64,000 nt of DNA from contig MFPR01000020.1 in assembly GCA_001784175.1 (NCBI GenBank), positions 62,001 through 126,000 on the forward strand, read 5' to 3'. Of the stretch, positions 15,682 to 25,300 are shown in pieces; position 1 is the first letter of the stretch, and every line of letters begins with the position of its first letter. The notes under the pieces are model-generated. The model made no database searches. It saw only the letters and a program-made list of their open reading frames with translations, and had not been told where the DNA came from. Origin of the DNA: Candidatus Lindowbacteria bacterium RIFCSPLOWO2_12_FULL_62_27. Lineage in GTDB: Bacteria > Lindowbacteria > 2-12-FULL-62-27. Made by a program: the position numbers and the translations under genes.

Positions 15682-16593
15682 TTACGGCCGCCTGAACCCC
15701 AGCGCCTGGAGGATGTCGTGGAACATGTGTTTGGTCCGGCGGGCGAGAAAGAAGAAGGCGACGCTGGCGAGCATGACGGGCTTTCGGCGGATGGAGTGGG
15801 GCGAGCGCAGGACGGCCGTCAGGTGATCAAAGAACTGCCGCCAGTGCGTCATCCACATTCGGAAATATTTTGGTTTGGGGCACGTCGCCGGATAAAAAGT
15901 CGTCTTATACCGCTCCAGCACGTCCCGGAGATGCGCGGAGGGTTTGGTTTTCCGGAAGTACATCAGGTCTTCGTGCACGCAGGCGATGGCGCCGATGAGG
16001 GAAAGCTCAAAAATCAGCAGGTTGTCCGGTGAGATGACATGGTGGTACATCCGTGTCCGCCGCAGGGCATCGGCGCGAAAGAGTCCGCCTATTTGATTGC
16101 ACCCGCTGGATGACCAGAGCATGATGTTGAGTCTGGACACAACGTTGAGGGCCCGGGTGTCCATCCAGGCATTGAACCGAGGATCCGATATCACTTTACC
16201 GTCCGTGTCGATCACGGGGATCAGAGGATAGGCGCAAACCACGGCCGGGTTCGATTCGAGGACCGGCAGGAGTTGCGAAATGTAGTTGGGCCGCCAGAGG
16301 TCGTGGCCGGCCGCCCACATGAAGAAGGGCGCGCGGGCCTGGCGGAACACGAAGTTCTGGTGATCGATGATGCCCAGCCGGGACGGCTGGCGAAACAACC
16401 GGACGCGCTTGTCGCGCTCCGCGTATTGCCCACATATGTCGCCGGTCCCGTCCGTGGAGTTATCGTCGGAAAGGATCAGCTCAAAATCGGTGAAGTCCTG
16501 CGCCAGCAGGGACTCGATGGCTTCGCGCGCAAACCTCCCGTCGTTGTAGGAGGTGAATCCGATACTGACGCGCGGGCTTGCTGGATCCGGCAT
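15682..16593 (-). CDS. Family 2 glycosyltransferase, tandem copy 1
   Basis: A 303-residue GT-A fold glycosyltransferase. Seen: the N-terminal nucleotide-binding core RVSIGFTSYNDGRFAREAIESLL, then LILSDDNSTDGT (residues 39-50) typical of GT2. The C-terminal part (HLRDVLERYKTTFY, then HSIRRKPVML) has no catalytic motif I recognise and ends in a basic, possibly membrane-associated segment. Its neighbour at 16601 is clearly a paralogue, colinear over the whole length, only 7 bases upstream in the same direction. Both probably build or decorate a surface glycan; donor and acceptor are unknown. Confidence 0.9.
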   Translation of the reverse strand: MPDPASPRVSIGFTSYNDGRFAREAIESLLAQDFTDFELILSDDNSTDGTGDICGQYAERDKRVRLFRQPSRLGIIDHQNFVFRQARAPFFMWAAGHDLWRPNYISQLLPVLESNPAVVCAYPLIPVIDTDGKVISDPRFNAWMDTRALNVVSRLNIMLWSSSGCNQIGGLFRADALRRTRMYHHVISPDNLLIFELSLIGAIACVHEDLMYFRKTKPSAHLRDVLERYKTTFYPATCPKPKYFRMWMTHWRQFFDHLTAVLRSPHSIRRKPVMLASVAFFFLARRTKHMFHDILQALGFRRP

Positions 16594-16600
16594 GTCGCGT

Positions 16601-17521
16601 CTAGGGGCGGGGCAAACCGAGTGCCTGAACGCCGTCGTGGATCATGTGCTTGGTGTGCCGTGCCATGAATCCGAAAACGGTGCTGGCGAGCATGACGGGT
16701 TTGCGGCGTGGGGAGTGTGCCGAGCGAAGGACGGCGGCGAGATGTTCGTAAAAGAGCCGCCAGTGGGTCAGCCACATCCTGAAGTATCGGGGCATCGGAT
16801 CGTCTTCGGCGTAAAACACTGTCTTGTAACGTTCCAGCACGTCCCGGAGATGCTTCGAGGGAGAGGTCTTCCGAGAAATCAGGAGTTCCTCGTGCACACA
16901 GGCGATGGCGCCGATCAGGGAAAGCTCAAAAAGCATCAGATTGTCCGGCGCGATGACGGGCCGGATGAGCCGCGTCTGCCTGAGCGCGTCCGACCGAAAT
17001 ATTCCGCCGCCCGGATTGCAGCCGCTGGCGGACCAAAGCGCGATGTTGAGTCTGGAAACGACGTTGAGCGCCCGCGTATCGACCCAGCAATTGGCTGCAT
17101 GGGCGGTCGGATTAGAGATGATCATTCCATCGCTATCAATGACCGGGATGAGGGGATAACTGCAGACCACGGTCGGGTTATTTTCGAGGATCGGCAGGAG
17201 CCGGGAAATGAAGTCCGGTCTCCAGAGGTGCTGGCAGGTGGTCCACGCAAAGAAGGGAGCGCGGGTCTGGCGAAACACAAAATTCGCCTGGTTGACGATT
17301 CCCTGCCTGCGGGGCTGCCGGAAAAACCGGATACGGGGATCCTGATCCGCGTATTTCCGGCAGACATCGGCGGTCCCGTCCGTGGAGTTGTCGTCGGACA
17401 GGATCAGCTCAAAATCCTTGAACTCCTGCGCCAGGAGCGACTCGATGGACTCGCTCACGTAATGGACATCATTGAAGGCGCTGAGTCCTATTCCGACACG
17501 CGGGCTCTGTCCTTCTGACAT
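16601..17521 (-). CDS. Family 2 glycosyltransferase, tandem copy 2
   Basis: A 306-residue paralogue of the gene downstream. The same blocks are present: SDDNSTDGT near residue 42, APFFAWTTCQHLWRPDFIS, PLIPVIDSDG, the invariant DTRALNVVSRLNI, and the C-terminal HSPRRKPVMLAS. By eye roughly two thirds of positions agree with copy 1, including long identical runs, so this is a fairly recent tandem duplication. Differences cluster in the acceptor half (CNPGGGIFRSDALRQTRL). It is divergent from the GT9 gene, with only 25 bp between the two starts, so both promoters must share this gap or overlap coding DNA. Confidence 0.9.
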   Translation of the reverse strand: MSEGQSPRVGIGLSAFNDVHYVSESIESLLAQEFKDFELILSDDNSTDGTADVCRKYADQDPRIRFFRQPRRQGIVNQANFVFRQTRAPFFAWTTCQHLWRPDFISRLLPILENNPTVVCSYPLIPVIDSDGMIISNPTAHAANCWVDTRALNVVSRLNIALWSASGCNPGGGIFRSDALRQTRLIRPVIAPDNLMLFELSLIGAIACVHEELLISRKTSPSKHLRDVLERYKTVFYAEDDPMPRYFRMWLTHWRLFYEHLAAVLRSAHSPRRKPVMLASTVFGFMARHTKHMIHDGVQALGLPRP

Positions 17522-17546
17522 GGAGAGTATGCTATCTTAGGCGGAT

Positions 17547-18644
17547 ATGTTGCGCCAGATTTTGAAAACGGTTGTGCGGACGGCGGTGTCCCTGTTGTTC
17601 CGGCTGTACAAGCGATGGTGGCGGCCCCGCAGTCCCGCCGTCTTTGAGCGGATCCTGGTGTTTTCGACCGGCGGCATCGGCGACACGCTGTCGGACACGC
17701 CGGCGGTGCGCGCGGTCCGGCAAAGTTTCGCGGATGCGCGGATCGAGGTGGTGGCGGACCGGCGTCGCGCCGTGATCTGGGAGGGCAACCCGGACGTGGC
17801 GGCGGTTCATACGTATCGGAAATCGGTCCTTACGTTCTTGCGCCTCGCGGCGGCGGTTCGGAACCGATATGATCTCTCGATCGTTCTCCGCGCAAACGAT
17901 CCGGATATTTATCCGCTCGCCTATCTGGCCTCCCGCAACGTCCTGGCCAACCCGCACCGGACGCAGATGCCGTTTCTGGTGACCCGGCCCCATGCCGATC
18001 CACGCTGGCGAAAGAGGCATGGCGTGGAACAGATGCTGGACGTGGTGTCGGAAATCGGCGCCAAAACGAGCGACCCGCGCCTGGTGCTGATGATTTCCGA
18101 TCGCGAGGCGTCGGAGGCCGAACAGAGGCTGCGTTCATCCGGCGTCGATCCCCGCGCGGCGGTGGCGGTGCAGGTCGGCGGAAGCGGCCGGCAATACTGG
18201 CGGGAATGGCCGGCGTCATCGTTTGCGGCGCTGCTCGATCTTCTCCACGCCGCGCGGCCGGAGTTGACGCCCATATTGATCGGCGGCCTGAATCTGAGGG
18301 ACAAGGCCTGTGAGATTCTGCGGCTGTGCCGCAAGGCCGCGCCGCTCAATTTCGTCAATGCGACCAGCCTCCGGCAGACCGCCGCGCTCCTGTCGGTCGC
18401 CGGCGCCATGGTCACGACCGACACCGGCATCATGCACGTGGGCTATGCGGTCGGCTGCCCGACCGTAGCGATCCTTCACTGTTCGATTCCGCAAACGGAG
18501 GTCGGCCCATACGGCTATGATCCGAAACGCTATCGCATCCTGGAACTGCGGCCGCCCCAGGGCATGGACTGCTCGGAGAGCCTGACGCTGGCGTCGATTC
18601 CGCCGAACCTCGTGCTGAATGCGTTGTTGTCGCTCTTGACATGA
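17547..18644 (+). CDS. Family 9 glycosyltransferase (heptosyltransferase-like)
   Basis: A 365-residue GT-B enzyme of the LPS heptosyltransferase family. Seen: a basic, amphipathic N-terminus that could bind the membrane (residues 1-30), the family start motif VFSTGGIGDTLSDTPAVRAV, and the donor-site motif TTDTGIMHVGYAVGCPTVAI in the C-terminal domain. Heptosyltransferases add heptose to lipid A-core in the cytoplasmic leaflet; the precise sugar is not deducible. The composite hairpin repeat A2 separates it from the second GT9 gene. Confidence 0.9.
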   Translation: MLRQILKTVVRTAVSLLFRLYKRWWRPRSPAVFERILVFSTGGIGDTLSDTPAVRAVRQSFADARIEVVADRRRAVIWEGNPDVAAVHTYRKSVLTFLRLAAAVRNRYDLSIVLRANDPDIYPLAYLASRNVLANPHRTQMPFLVTRPHADPRWRKRHGVEQMLDVVSEIGAKTSDPRLVLMISDREASEAEQRLRSSGVDPRAAVAVQVGGSGRQYWREWPASSFAALLDLLHAARPELTPILIGGLNLRDKACEILRLCRKAAPLNFVNATSLRQTAALLSVAGAMVTTDTGIMHVGYAVGCPTVAILHCSIPQTEVGPYGYDPKRYRILELRPPQGMDCSESLTLASIPPNLVLNALLSLLT

Positions 18645-18660
18645 AACGTGATTATTCAGA

Positions 18661-18779
18661 TATTCCCCCTCTCCCGCCTCTGGCGGGAGAGGGTCGGGGT
18701 GAGGGTGGCGATGCCGCCGCTGTCTGACCCCCCTCACCTCAATCCTCTCCCCCCTGCGGGGGGAGAGGAGGTGAATAGA
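18661..18779. repeat. Composite hairpin repeat, copy A2, carrying a ribosome binding site
   Basis: Almost identical to copy A1 along its length, in the same orientation. Its right end, GGAGAGGAGGTGAATAGA, reaches to 2-3 bases before the ATG of the next glycosyltransferase, so the AGGAGGTG within the repeat is the Shine-Dalgarno of that gene. Here the repeat lies between two co-directional genes, not at a convergent junction. Confidence 0.85.
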
Positions 18780-18781
18780 CC

Positions 18782-19870
18782 ATGAAACTCCGTCTACGCG
18801 ACTGGCTCCTCTCGACCGTGTTTCAGGCCCTGCTCGATCGCGGCGCCGTTCAGGGACGGCCGTTGGCGCAGTACGGCGCGCAGGACACGCCGAGACTGCT
18901 CCTGGTGATCACGACCTCGTTCGGGGATCTCGTGGCGTCCACGGCGGCGCTCGAGGTGTTGCGGCAGACGTTTCCGAAGGCGGTCATCGGCGTCATGGGA
19001 AAACATCCGTTCGAGACGGTGCTGAAGGATGATCCGCGCGTGAACGCGCTGATTCCGTACTGGGGGAAATACCGCCGCGTGTGCCGGACGCGCCGAATGA
19101 TCCGTGAAGGGCGGTTTGATACGGCGTTGCTCCTGAACATGAATGATCCGGATGTCATCCCGCTTCTGTATGTTTCAGGCGTCCGTTGTTTCGTGCGGAT
19201 GCCGGGCCGGACGACGATCTATCGGCGCATTTGCGCCAATCAAAATGATCTTGGAACCGGAATCGAAGGCGAACACATGTACGAGGCGATGGACCGGATT
19301 GTGCGATACTTTGGCCTCTCCCTCCCCTCACCCCAGCCGGTGTTGCGGCCGTCGCCGGCGGCACAGGATCAGGCTCGCCGGTTTCTGGATGGCGCGGGAT
19401 TGGCCGGCAAGCGGCTGGTGGCGGTCCACCCCGGCGCATCGATTCCGGCCAAGGCATGGTCCGAAGGGCGTTTCGCGGAATTCATCCGGTTTTTTCATGA
19501 GCGACGCCCGGACGACGAAATTCTCCTGACGGGCGCTCCGGCCGAAACCGGCAAGTGCGAGCGGATCGCGCGCCGGTGCGGCGCCCCGGTGCGCGTGGTG
19601 ACGTCGGAGCTGGACCTGCCGGCCTTTGCGGCGTTGTTTTCACACCTTTCGTTGTTCATCGGCGGCGACAGCGGCGCGTTTCATCTCGCGCAGGCCTTTC
19701 AAATCCCGGGCGTGATTCTCTACTTCCAAACGCCGGTCTTTCGAACCCGCCCACTGCCCGGCGCCGGTCGCTACCGCATATTGCAGGCGTCCGGCGCTGT
19801 CACGCGCCACGGGGTGGATGCGATTGAGCCGGCAGATGTCGTTGCGGCGGCAATGGAATTGCAGTCATGA
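18782..19870 (+). CDS. Family 9 glycosyltransferase (second heptosyltransferase-like)
   Basis: A 362-residue GT-B protein. Seen: VITTSFGDLVASTAALEVLRQ in the N-terminal domain (the GDxxxxTAAL motif of ADP-heptose transferases), VHPGASIPAKAWSEGRFAEFI at the start of the donor domain, and IGGDSGAFHLAQAFQIPGVIL as the donor loop. It is distinct from the upstream GT9 and is probably a sequential enzyme in core or glycan assembly. Its ribosome binding site is supplied by the preceding repeat. The stop overlaps the next gene (ATGA), so it is translationally coupled to a methyltransferase. Confidence 0.9.
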   Translation: MKLRLRDWLLSTVFQALLDRGAVQGRPLAQYGAQDTPRLLLVITTSFGDLVASTAALEVLRQTFPKAVIGVMGKHPFETVLKDDPRVNALIPYWGKYRRVCRTRRMIREGRFDTALLLNMNDPDVIPLLYVSGVRCFVRMPGRTTIYRRICANQNDLGTGIEGEHMYEAMDRIVRYFGLSLPSPQPVLRPSPAAQDQARRFLDGAGLAGKRLVAVHPGASIPAKAWSEGRFAEFIRFFHERRPDDEILLTGAPAETGKCERIARRCGAPVRVVTSELDLPAFAALFSHLSLFIGGDSGAFHLAQAFQIPGVILYFQTPVFRTRPLPGAGRYRILQASGAVTRHGVDAIEPADVVAAAMELQS

Positions 19871-20574
19871 CGGCGCCGTTTGTTTTCAAGCATGTCATTT
19901 CAGAATTGAGCGCGCGTCCGTGCGGTCCGCTGCTCGATATCCCGGCGGGCCGGTTGGAGATGTGCTGGGTCCTGTCGGGAAGGGGATTCGAATGTGTCGC
20001 CGCCGATCTGTCGCTGGCGGATGGAGAGGAACCCATGCCAGACGGAAAGACCATCCGGCGATGCCGGGTCGACCTGAACCAATCCCTGCCGTTTCCCGCG
20101 GGCGCCTTCCAGTATGTTTTGTGTGTTGAAGGCCTCGAACATGTCGAAAACACATTTCTTGTATTAAGGGAACTCCATCGGGTCCTGCGCCCGGGCGGGG
20201 AGATATTCATCACAACGCCCAACATCCTGAACATCCAGTCCCGGATGCGGTTTCTGCTGTCCGGAACGTACATGAGTTTCCCGCATCTGACGGCGCCCGT
20301 TCGTGCTGCCGAACACGCCCATATCAATCCTGTGGCGTATCCGATGCTGGACTTCGCTCTAAGGCAGGCAGGATTTGATCACATCGTGGTTCACAGGGTC
20401 CACAGGAAATGGAAACTGCTTGTGTACGCTCCAATCCTCCTCATGATCAAGTTCCTGAACGTATTTCCACGCCACGGCCAGTCGCCGGACAGTGCGCGGA
20501 TTAGAAATACCATTCAGTCCACGAATTTTCTGATGTCCGACGCAATGGTGGTCAGCGCCCGGCGGGCTGCATGA
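19867..20574 (+). CDS. Class I SAM-dependent methyltransferase
   Basis: A 235-residue methyltransferase. The Rossmann core is divergent at motif I (LLDIPAGRLEMCWVLSGRGFECVAADLS) but clear at the later strands: FQYVLCVEGLEHVENTFLVLRELHRVLRPGGEIFITTPN, typical of small-molecule or glycan methyltransferases. A hydrophobic segment near residues 190-205 (KLLVYAPILLMIKFLNVF) might associate with membrane. It starts four bases inside the preceding GT9 gene. Role in methylating a glycan or lipid precursor is inferred from context. Confidence 0.85.
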   Translation: MTAPFVFKHVISELSARPCGPLLDIPAGRLEMCWVLSGRGFECVAADLSLADGEEPMPDGKTIRRCRVDLNQSLPFPAGAFQYVLCVEGLEHVENTFLVLRELHRVLRPGGEIFITTPNILNIQSRMRFLLSGTYMSFPHLTAPVRAAEHAHINPVAYPMLDFALRQAGFDHIVVHRVHRKWKLLVYAPILLMIKFLNVFPRHGQSPDSARIRNTIQSTNFLMSDAMVVSARRAA

Positions 20575-20576
20575 CG

Positions 20577-20616
20577 AACCCCCCATCCCAGCCTTCCCCC
20601 ACAAGGGGGGAAGGGG
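20577..20616. repeat. Short C-run/G-run hairpin at convergent genes, S1
   Basis: CCTTCCCCC-ACAA-GGGGGGAAGG forms a near-perfect hairpin of about nine pairs, preceded by CCCCCCATCCCAG. It fills the 42-bp gap between two converging methyltransferase genes. Copies S2 and S3 share the core. Confidence 0.75.
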
Positions 20617-21399
20617 TCAGCCCTCGCGGATCGCGTGCCCGTAGAGGCGGATGCCGCAGCAGTTCGGCAGCGCCGGGCCGAGGAGTCGTTCCGCGTTGAA
20701 GGATGCGGACATGAGCCACGAGTTTTTGGTGCGGGCGACATCATCGAGGAGGCGCCGGCGTTTTTCCTCCATGGTTTTGCGTCCCATGGACCAGCGGCCG
20801 TATTTTTTGACGGCGTAAAACGCCGGATACAATAAAACGCCCATGTAGCGGATTGCCCGGATCGCAAATCCCACCGATCGGATCTTGTCGCGAAATTCCC
20901 GCTTTCCGTATCGCCGCACGTGATGGACGACCTCGTCGTAATAATTGTAAAGCGACGGTCCGGCCGGCACCATGAAAAAGGCCGAACCCCCTGGTTTGAG
21001 CAACCGGAATATTTCGCGGATCGCCCCTGCGTCATTTTCGATGTGCTCCAGCACGTTCAGGCATGAGATCGCATCGAACGACGCCGGGGCAAACGGGGCT
21101 TGCAGGAGGTCGAACTGGACGACGCGCCGGCCGGCCGGGCGGGCTTTGGCGGCGTTCAGCGCGGGCAGAAACGCGTCGGCGCCGTAGACTGCGGCGTTCG
21201 GAAACATTTTTGCCGCGTCCTCCAGGAGCCACCCTGCCGCGCAGCCGGCGTCCAAGTAGGCCGCGCCAGGCCGGCGCAGGGCCGGCGCCAGAACCTCGAG
21301 GGCCACACGCCTCGACGCGACCTCGACCGCATGGGTCGGCGCCGCCTCCTCCAGCATCTCCTCGTTGTCCGCGGTCCAGTGCCGGTCTGGCGAATTCAT
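20617..21399 (-). CDS. Class I SAM-dependent methyltransferase
   Basis: A 260-residue methyltransferase with motif I AAYLDAGCAAGWLLEDAAKMFP near residues 47-66, acidic ribose contact in VYGADAF, and ISCLNVLEHIENDAGAIREIFRLLKPGG for motifs post-I and II. The C-terminus has a stretch with several aromatic residues (YMGVLLYPAFYAVKKYG) and is probably acceptor-specific. It is divergent from the third methyltransferase (52 bp between starts) and converges on the second. Substrate unknown; the surrounding glycosyltransferases suggest glycan or lipid. Confidence 0.87.
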   Translation of the reverse strand: MNSPDRHWTADNEEMLEEAAPTHAVEVASRRVALEVLAPALRRPGAAYLDAGCAAGWLLEDAAKMFPNAAVYGADAFLPALNAAKARPAGRRVVQFDLLQAPFAPASFDAISCLNVLEHIENDAGAIREIFRLLKPGGSAFFMVPAGPSLYNYYDEVVHHVRRYGKREFRDKIRSVGFAIRAIRYMGVLLYPAFYAVKKYGRWSMGRKTMEEKRRRLLDDVARTKNSWLMSASFNAERLLGPALPNCCGIRLYGHAIREG

Positions 21400-21451
21400 C
21401 GGCGGTCACCATAGCAGAAAACCGGGAGCCGATGGTAGGGTTCACGCGATC

Positions 21452-22258
21452 ATGAGCGTCTGTTCCGTCATTTCCGTCGATGAATTCGAACGCGACCCGC
21501 GGTTCCGGAAAATCCTCGGCGACATGCACGCCCTCATGGGCGTGCCGGACCATCCTCTGGGCCGGCACTGCAAGACGGGCCACGGGCGGCTGCGCCGGGC
21601 GGAGATCGAGGGCGGGAAGCATTTCGAATATCCATGGGCGGTGGTTCACGGCGATTTTCAGCCGGGAATGCGGGTGCTGGACGCGGGCTGCGGCCGGGGC
21701 GTTCTCCAGTATTATCTGGCGCGCATGGGATGCCGCGTGTCCGGCTGCGACCTCGACGGGTTCAGGTCCAGGAAATTGCTCAGGATTCACAGACTCCTGC
21801 ACCGGCTGGGTATCGCGCCGGCGCCGGACCTGACGTCGCGGCTTCGAAAAAACGCACGGTATTTCGGCATCGAGGTCGATTACCACATAGAGCCGATGCA
21901 GGCTCTTTCCTGGCCGGACGCCGCGTTCGATCGCGTCTATTCGATTTCGGTGCTTGAACATATTCAGCCGCTCGATGAGCAGAAGCGCGCGGTGGAACAG
22001 TTGGCGCGCGTCCTGAAACCGGGCGGAAAGATGATTCTCACGCTGGATTACGCCGAGAAGACTGCGGGTCGTGAGAGCGTCCCCGGGTTGTTCCAGCCGG
22101 CCGACGTCGAGCGCGTGATCGGATGGTCGGGCCTGCGTCCTGTCGAGCCGCCGGTATACGACTCCGGCGGCTGGGCCGATTATCTGATCAAGCTCGCGCA
22201 ATTTTTCGACGTCCCGTCGGGCTCGTACAGCGTCTTCACGCTGGTGCTCCAGAAGTAA
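21452..22258 (+). CDS. Class I SAM-dependent methyltransferase
   Basis: A 268-residue methyltransferase. Motif I is MRVLDAGCGRGVLQYYLARMG (about residues 73-93), followed by CDLDGF, then YSISVLEHIQPLDEQKRAVEQLARVLKPGGKMILTLDY. A 40-residue insertion after the acidic loop (HRLLHRLGIAPAPDLTSRLRKNARYFGIEVDYH) separates the first and second halves. I use ATG 21452; a reading from 21365 would overlap the divergent gene. Part of the same glycan region. Confidence 0.87.
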   Translation: MSVCSVISVDEFERDPRFRKILGDMHALMGVPDHPLGRHCKTGHGRLRRAEIEGGKHFEYPWAVVHGDFQPGMRVLDAGCGRGVLQYYLARMGCRVSGCDLDGFRSRKLLRIHRLLHRLGIAPAPDLTSRLRKNARYFGIEVDYHIEPMQALSWPDAAFDRVYSISVLEHIQPLDEQKRAVEQLARVLKPGGKMILTLDYAEKTAGRESVPGLFQPADVERVIGWSGLRPVEPPVYDSGGWADYLIKLAQFFDVPSGSYSVFTLVLQK

Positions 22259-22261
22259 TTG

Positions 22262-22303
22262 TAACCCCCCATCCCAGCCTTCCCCCACAAGGGGGGAAGG
22301 AGG
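22262..22303. repeat. Short C-run/G-run hairpin at convergent genes, S2
   Basis: The same core as S1 (CCTTCCCCC-ACAA-GGGGGGAAGG) lies between this methyltransferase gene and the end of the giant protein gene, again exactly in a gap between converging genes. Confidence 0.75.
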
Positions 22304-25300
22304 TTAAAACCTCAGTTCCGCCGTGGCCGCGAAGCTGGTGACGCTGCGGTCGTCATCCGGGGTGATTTCGTTGCTGGTGACGTTGTAGCCGAAGGTGCCG
22401 TTCACGCGGAAATTTTCGCGGATGTCATAGTTCAGTCCGAGGGTGCTGCCATAACTCATATTGTCGTCCTTTTTCGCTCCGTCCAGTTCCCGCTCGTTTG
22501 CGGCCCAGTTCATGCCGCTGGTGAGTTCCAGGCGGTTTTGGAACCGGAGGAGGTTCCCGGTGAAGGAGGTCATTTTGAACGGATTGGAGATGAGATAGGA
22601 CATCGAGTAGGCGGAGTTCTGGCCCGCATTTTTCGAAAAGGACAGCCGGTCCTTGGCGTCGCTGAAATTGAACGCGTAGCTCAGGCTGGTCCGGAACCGG
22701 TCGGTCCACGACACCGGCCAACTCACGTTGTTGGTGATGTTTCTCGACTGGGTCGTCCGCGTGACGCTGGAGCTGAAGGCGTATCCGTAGGTCAGCGCGG
22801 CGGAATTGGGCCCCTTGAAGAGCCGCGAGGCCCGTTTGAGGTCCCAAGTGTTGTTGAGGTTGAAGCTGAATGCGTCGGAGACCTCCACCGAGTTGAGGCT
22901 CTGGACCTCGGACGCGCTGAACCCGCTGCTGTAGGTGGTCGACAGGCTTTCCCAGATCTTGATCGATCCTCCGAAACTGTGGCTCCGCGATGTGCTCGCG
23001 GAATTTCGCAGGAGCGCGAGCGTGTCCGACGTGACCTCGAGCTTGCCGCCCTTCCAGAAAAGGAATATGTTCTTGTAAAAATCGTCGAAGACCGCCGCCA
23101 GCCCGAACCGTTCGGGCAGGTTCTGATAGGCGGCGCTGCCGCCGACGGAATAGGCGTAGGAGATGGTGAAAAACTTGAGTCGCCGCCACCACTTCTCCGG
23201 CGCGATGCCGATGCTTGCCCCGAAATTCCCGCTGGACTGGATGCTTTTGAATTCGCTCTCGTTGTTGAAGCTTTCCGAAAAATTGAAATTCCAGTTGAGG
23301 GAGGGCGTGAGGCCGATAAAGGTCGGAAGCGGCCAGGACCAGCCGTAGCCGCGCCCGCGCCCGCTTTCCCTGAGCGGCGCCGTTTCCGACAGCGTCTGCC
23401 GGGACAGCGACTGGTTGAGGGTGAAGCTCCAGTCGAACCATCGGGTGATGATGTAGTGGACGCTGAGCGAGACGTTGTCGGACTGGCTTTTCTGGAACGA
23501 ATTCTTTTCCGTGCCCAGGAGAATGTCCCGGTCGCGGACGCTCGTGCCGCGGGAAAAGCCCGTGGTGTAATCGAACGACCGCCCGATCGGAATGAACCAG
23601 AGAATCTTCCGGTTGAAACTCTGCCCATAGGACGTGGAGTAGCTGCGGTCGGTGTTTTCCTGCCTGGAAACGAATGTTTTCTGATTGACGTCCTCCTCTT
23701 GTTTGCCCCAGTTGGCGCTGAAGCTCGGCCATTTGGGGCCTCGCGTGACGCTGAACCCGAGCGTCTGTCCCTGCGCCGACCGGTGCCCGATTTCGGTCCG
23801 CTTCAGATTCTCGACGAGATCGGGATTGACAAAGGTTTTGGACTTGTTCTTGGTAAAGTTCGCCGGGATCTCCAATTTCAACAGGCGGTCGAGGAACAGG
23901 AGCTTGGAGACTTTCACCGATCCGTTGTACGCCTCGGACTTGCGGTCCTCCGTCACATAATCGCTGACGCCGCCGTAATTGATGCGGCCGACCGGCCGGA
24001 ACGTGTTATCGACGATTTCCTGGCTGCCGTTCAGGGTCATGAGGTTGTCGAAGAGGGTGCTGCTGAAGGACGATTTGTTGGCCGTGCCCTTTTCCTCCTC
24101 GATGTCCTTGATGATGATTTCGTCCAGAAAAATCTGCCCCGAATTGCCGTTGGAGTTCACGCCCGCGCCCATGAACCGGACGCGGTCGAGGGTGGGCGAG
24201 CCGAAAACCCGGACGCCGTTCACGGTGACGTTGAAGGGGGGTTTCGTGTCCTGATTGAGTTTGACGAGATCGAGTTCGATCTGATCCAAGCTGACGGTCC
24301 GCTCCACCCAGTCGGTGCTGGCGGTGAGGGTATCAGCGATCTCAAAAAAGTTGGCGGCGTCGGGGCCGAACCGAAAGATGAACGTGTCGCCGGCGTTCGT
24401 GGGAACCTGACCGGCGAGACCGTTGCGGTACCAGTACGACATGTTGCGATAGAGGGAAAGGCGGAGGTCGTTCAGGGGAAGAAACTTCGTCACGTTCTGT
24501 CCCGTGCGGCTCGCGTAGCTGATCGACAGGGCCTTGGCATCGAGCGCCTGAACGTCCGCCGCAAGGACGGGCGGCGCGTCGAAGTTCGGATCCGTGCGTT
24601 TGGACACGACGCCGACCGTGAAGGTCTGCGTGTCGTTGAAATTGTCGTCTTCCCAGCTCACCCCGCGGATCGAGATGTCGTTGACCAGGATCGTCCCCGT
24701 CGTCCCGGCCGCCAGTCCGGTCTTCGTGAAGATCAGCCGGATGTCCTTGATGACCTTCGCGTCCGGTTTCTGCGTGCTGCCGACCGCCAGTCCCGCCGCC
24801 TCGGTCGCGCCGCCGGCGGCCAGCAGTGTGCCGAGAAAGACGCGGTATCGGCGCCATTTGTTTTCCGGGAAGAACGTGATCTCGGCGATGGACGAGTCGG
24901 TGTTGAGCCTGGTCCTGAAAAACGCCTGGTCGACGTCTAGCGTGCCGTCGCGGTCGCGGTCCTCCGAGTCGAGAATGCCGTTGCCGGACCCGACCGGGAT
25001 GCCGGCGAGGACGATACCGCCGTCCTCGCCGGAATTCAGCAGGTTGTCGGCGTTCTTGTCCTCCGTTTCCAGCCCGTCGCCGTCCGCGTCCTCGTTCAGA
25101 ATCCCGACATCGAGCGTCACGTCCGGGTAGTTGTCGTCCCGCACCCAGAATTCCAGAAAGGTTTTCTTGGAAAAGTCCTGGGCGACGTCGGAGATGTGGA
25201 ATGAGATCGCGACGTAGGTGTCCTCGGCATTGAACGTGTAGCCGACCGAGAGGGACGACTGGTTGCGCAGGTCCTGGGAACTGACGTTGGGCAGTCCGTC

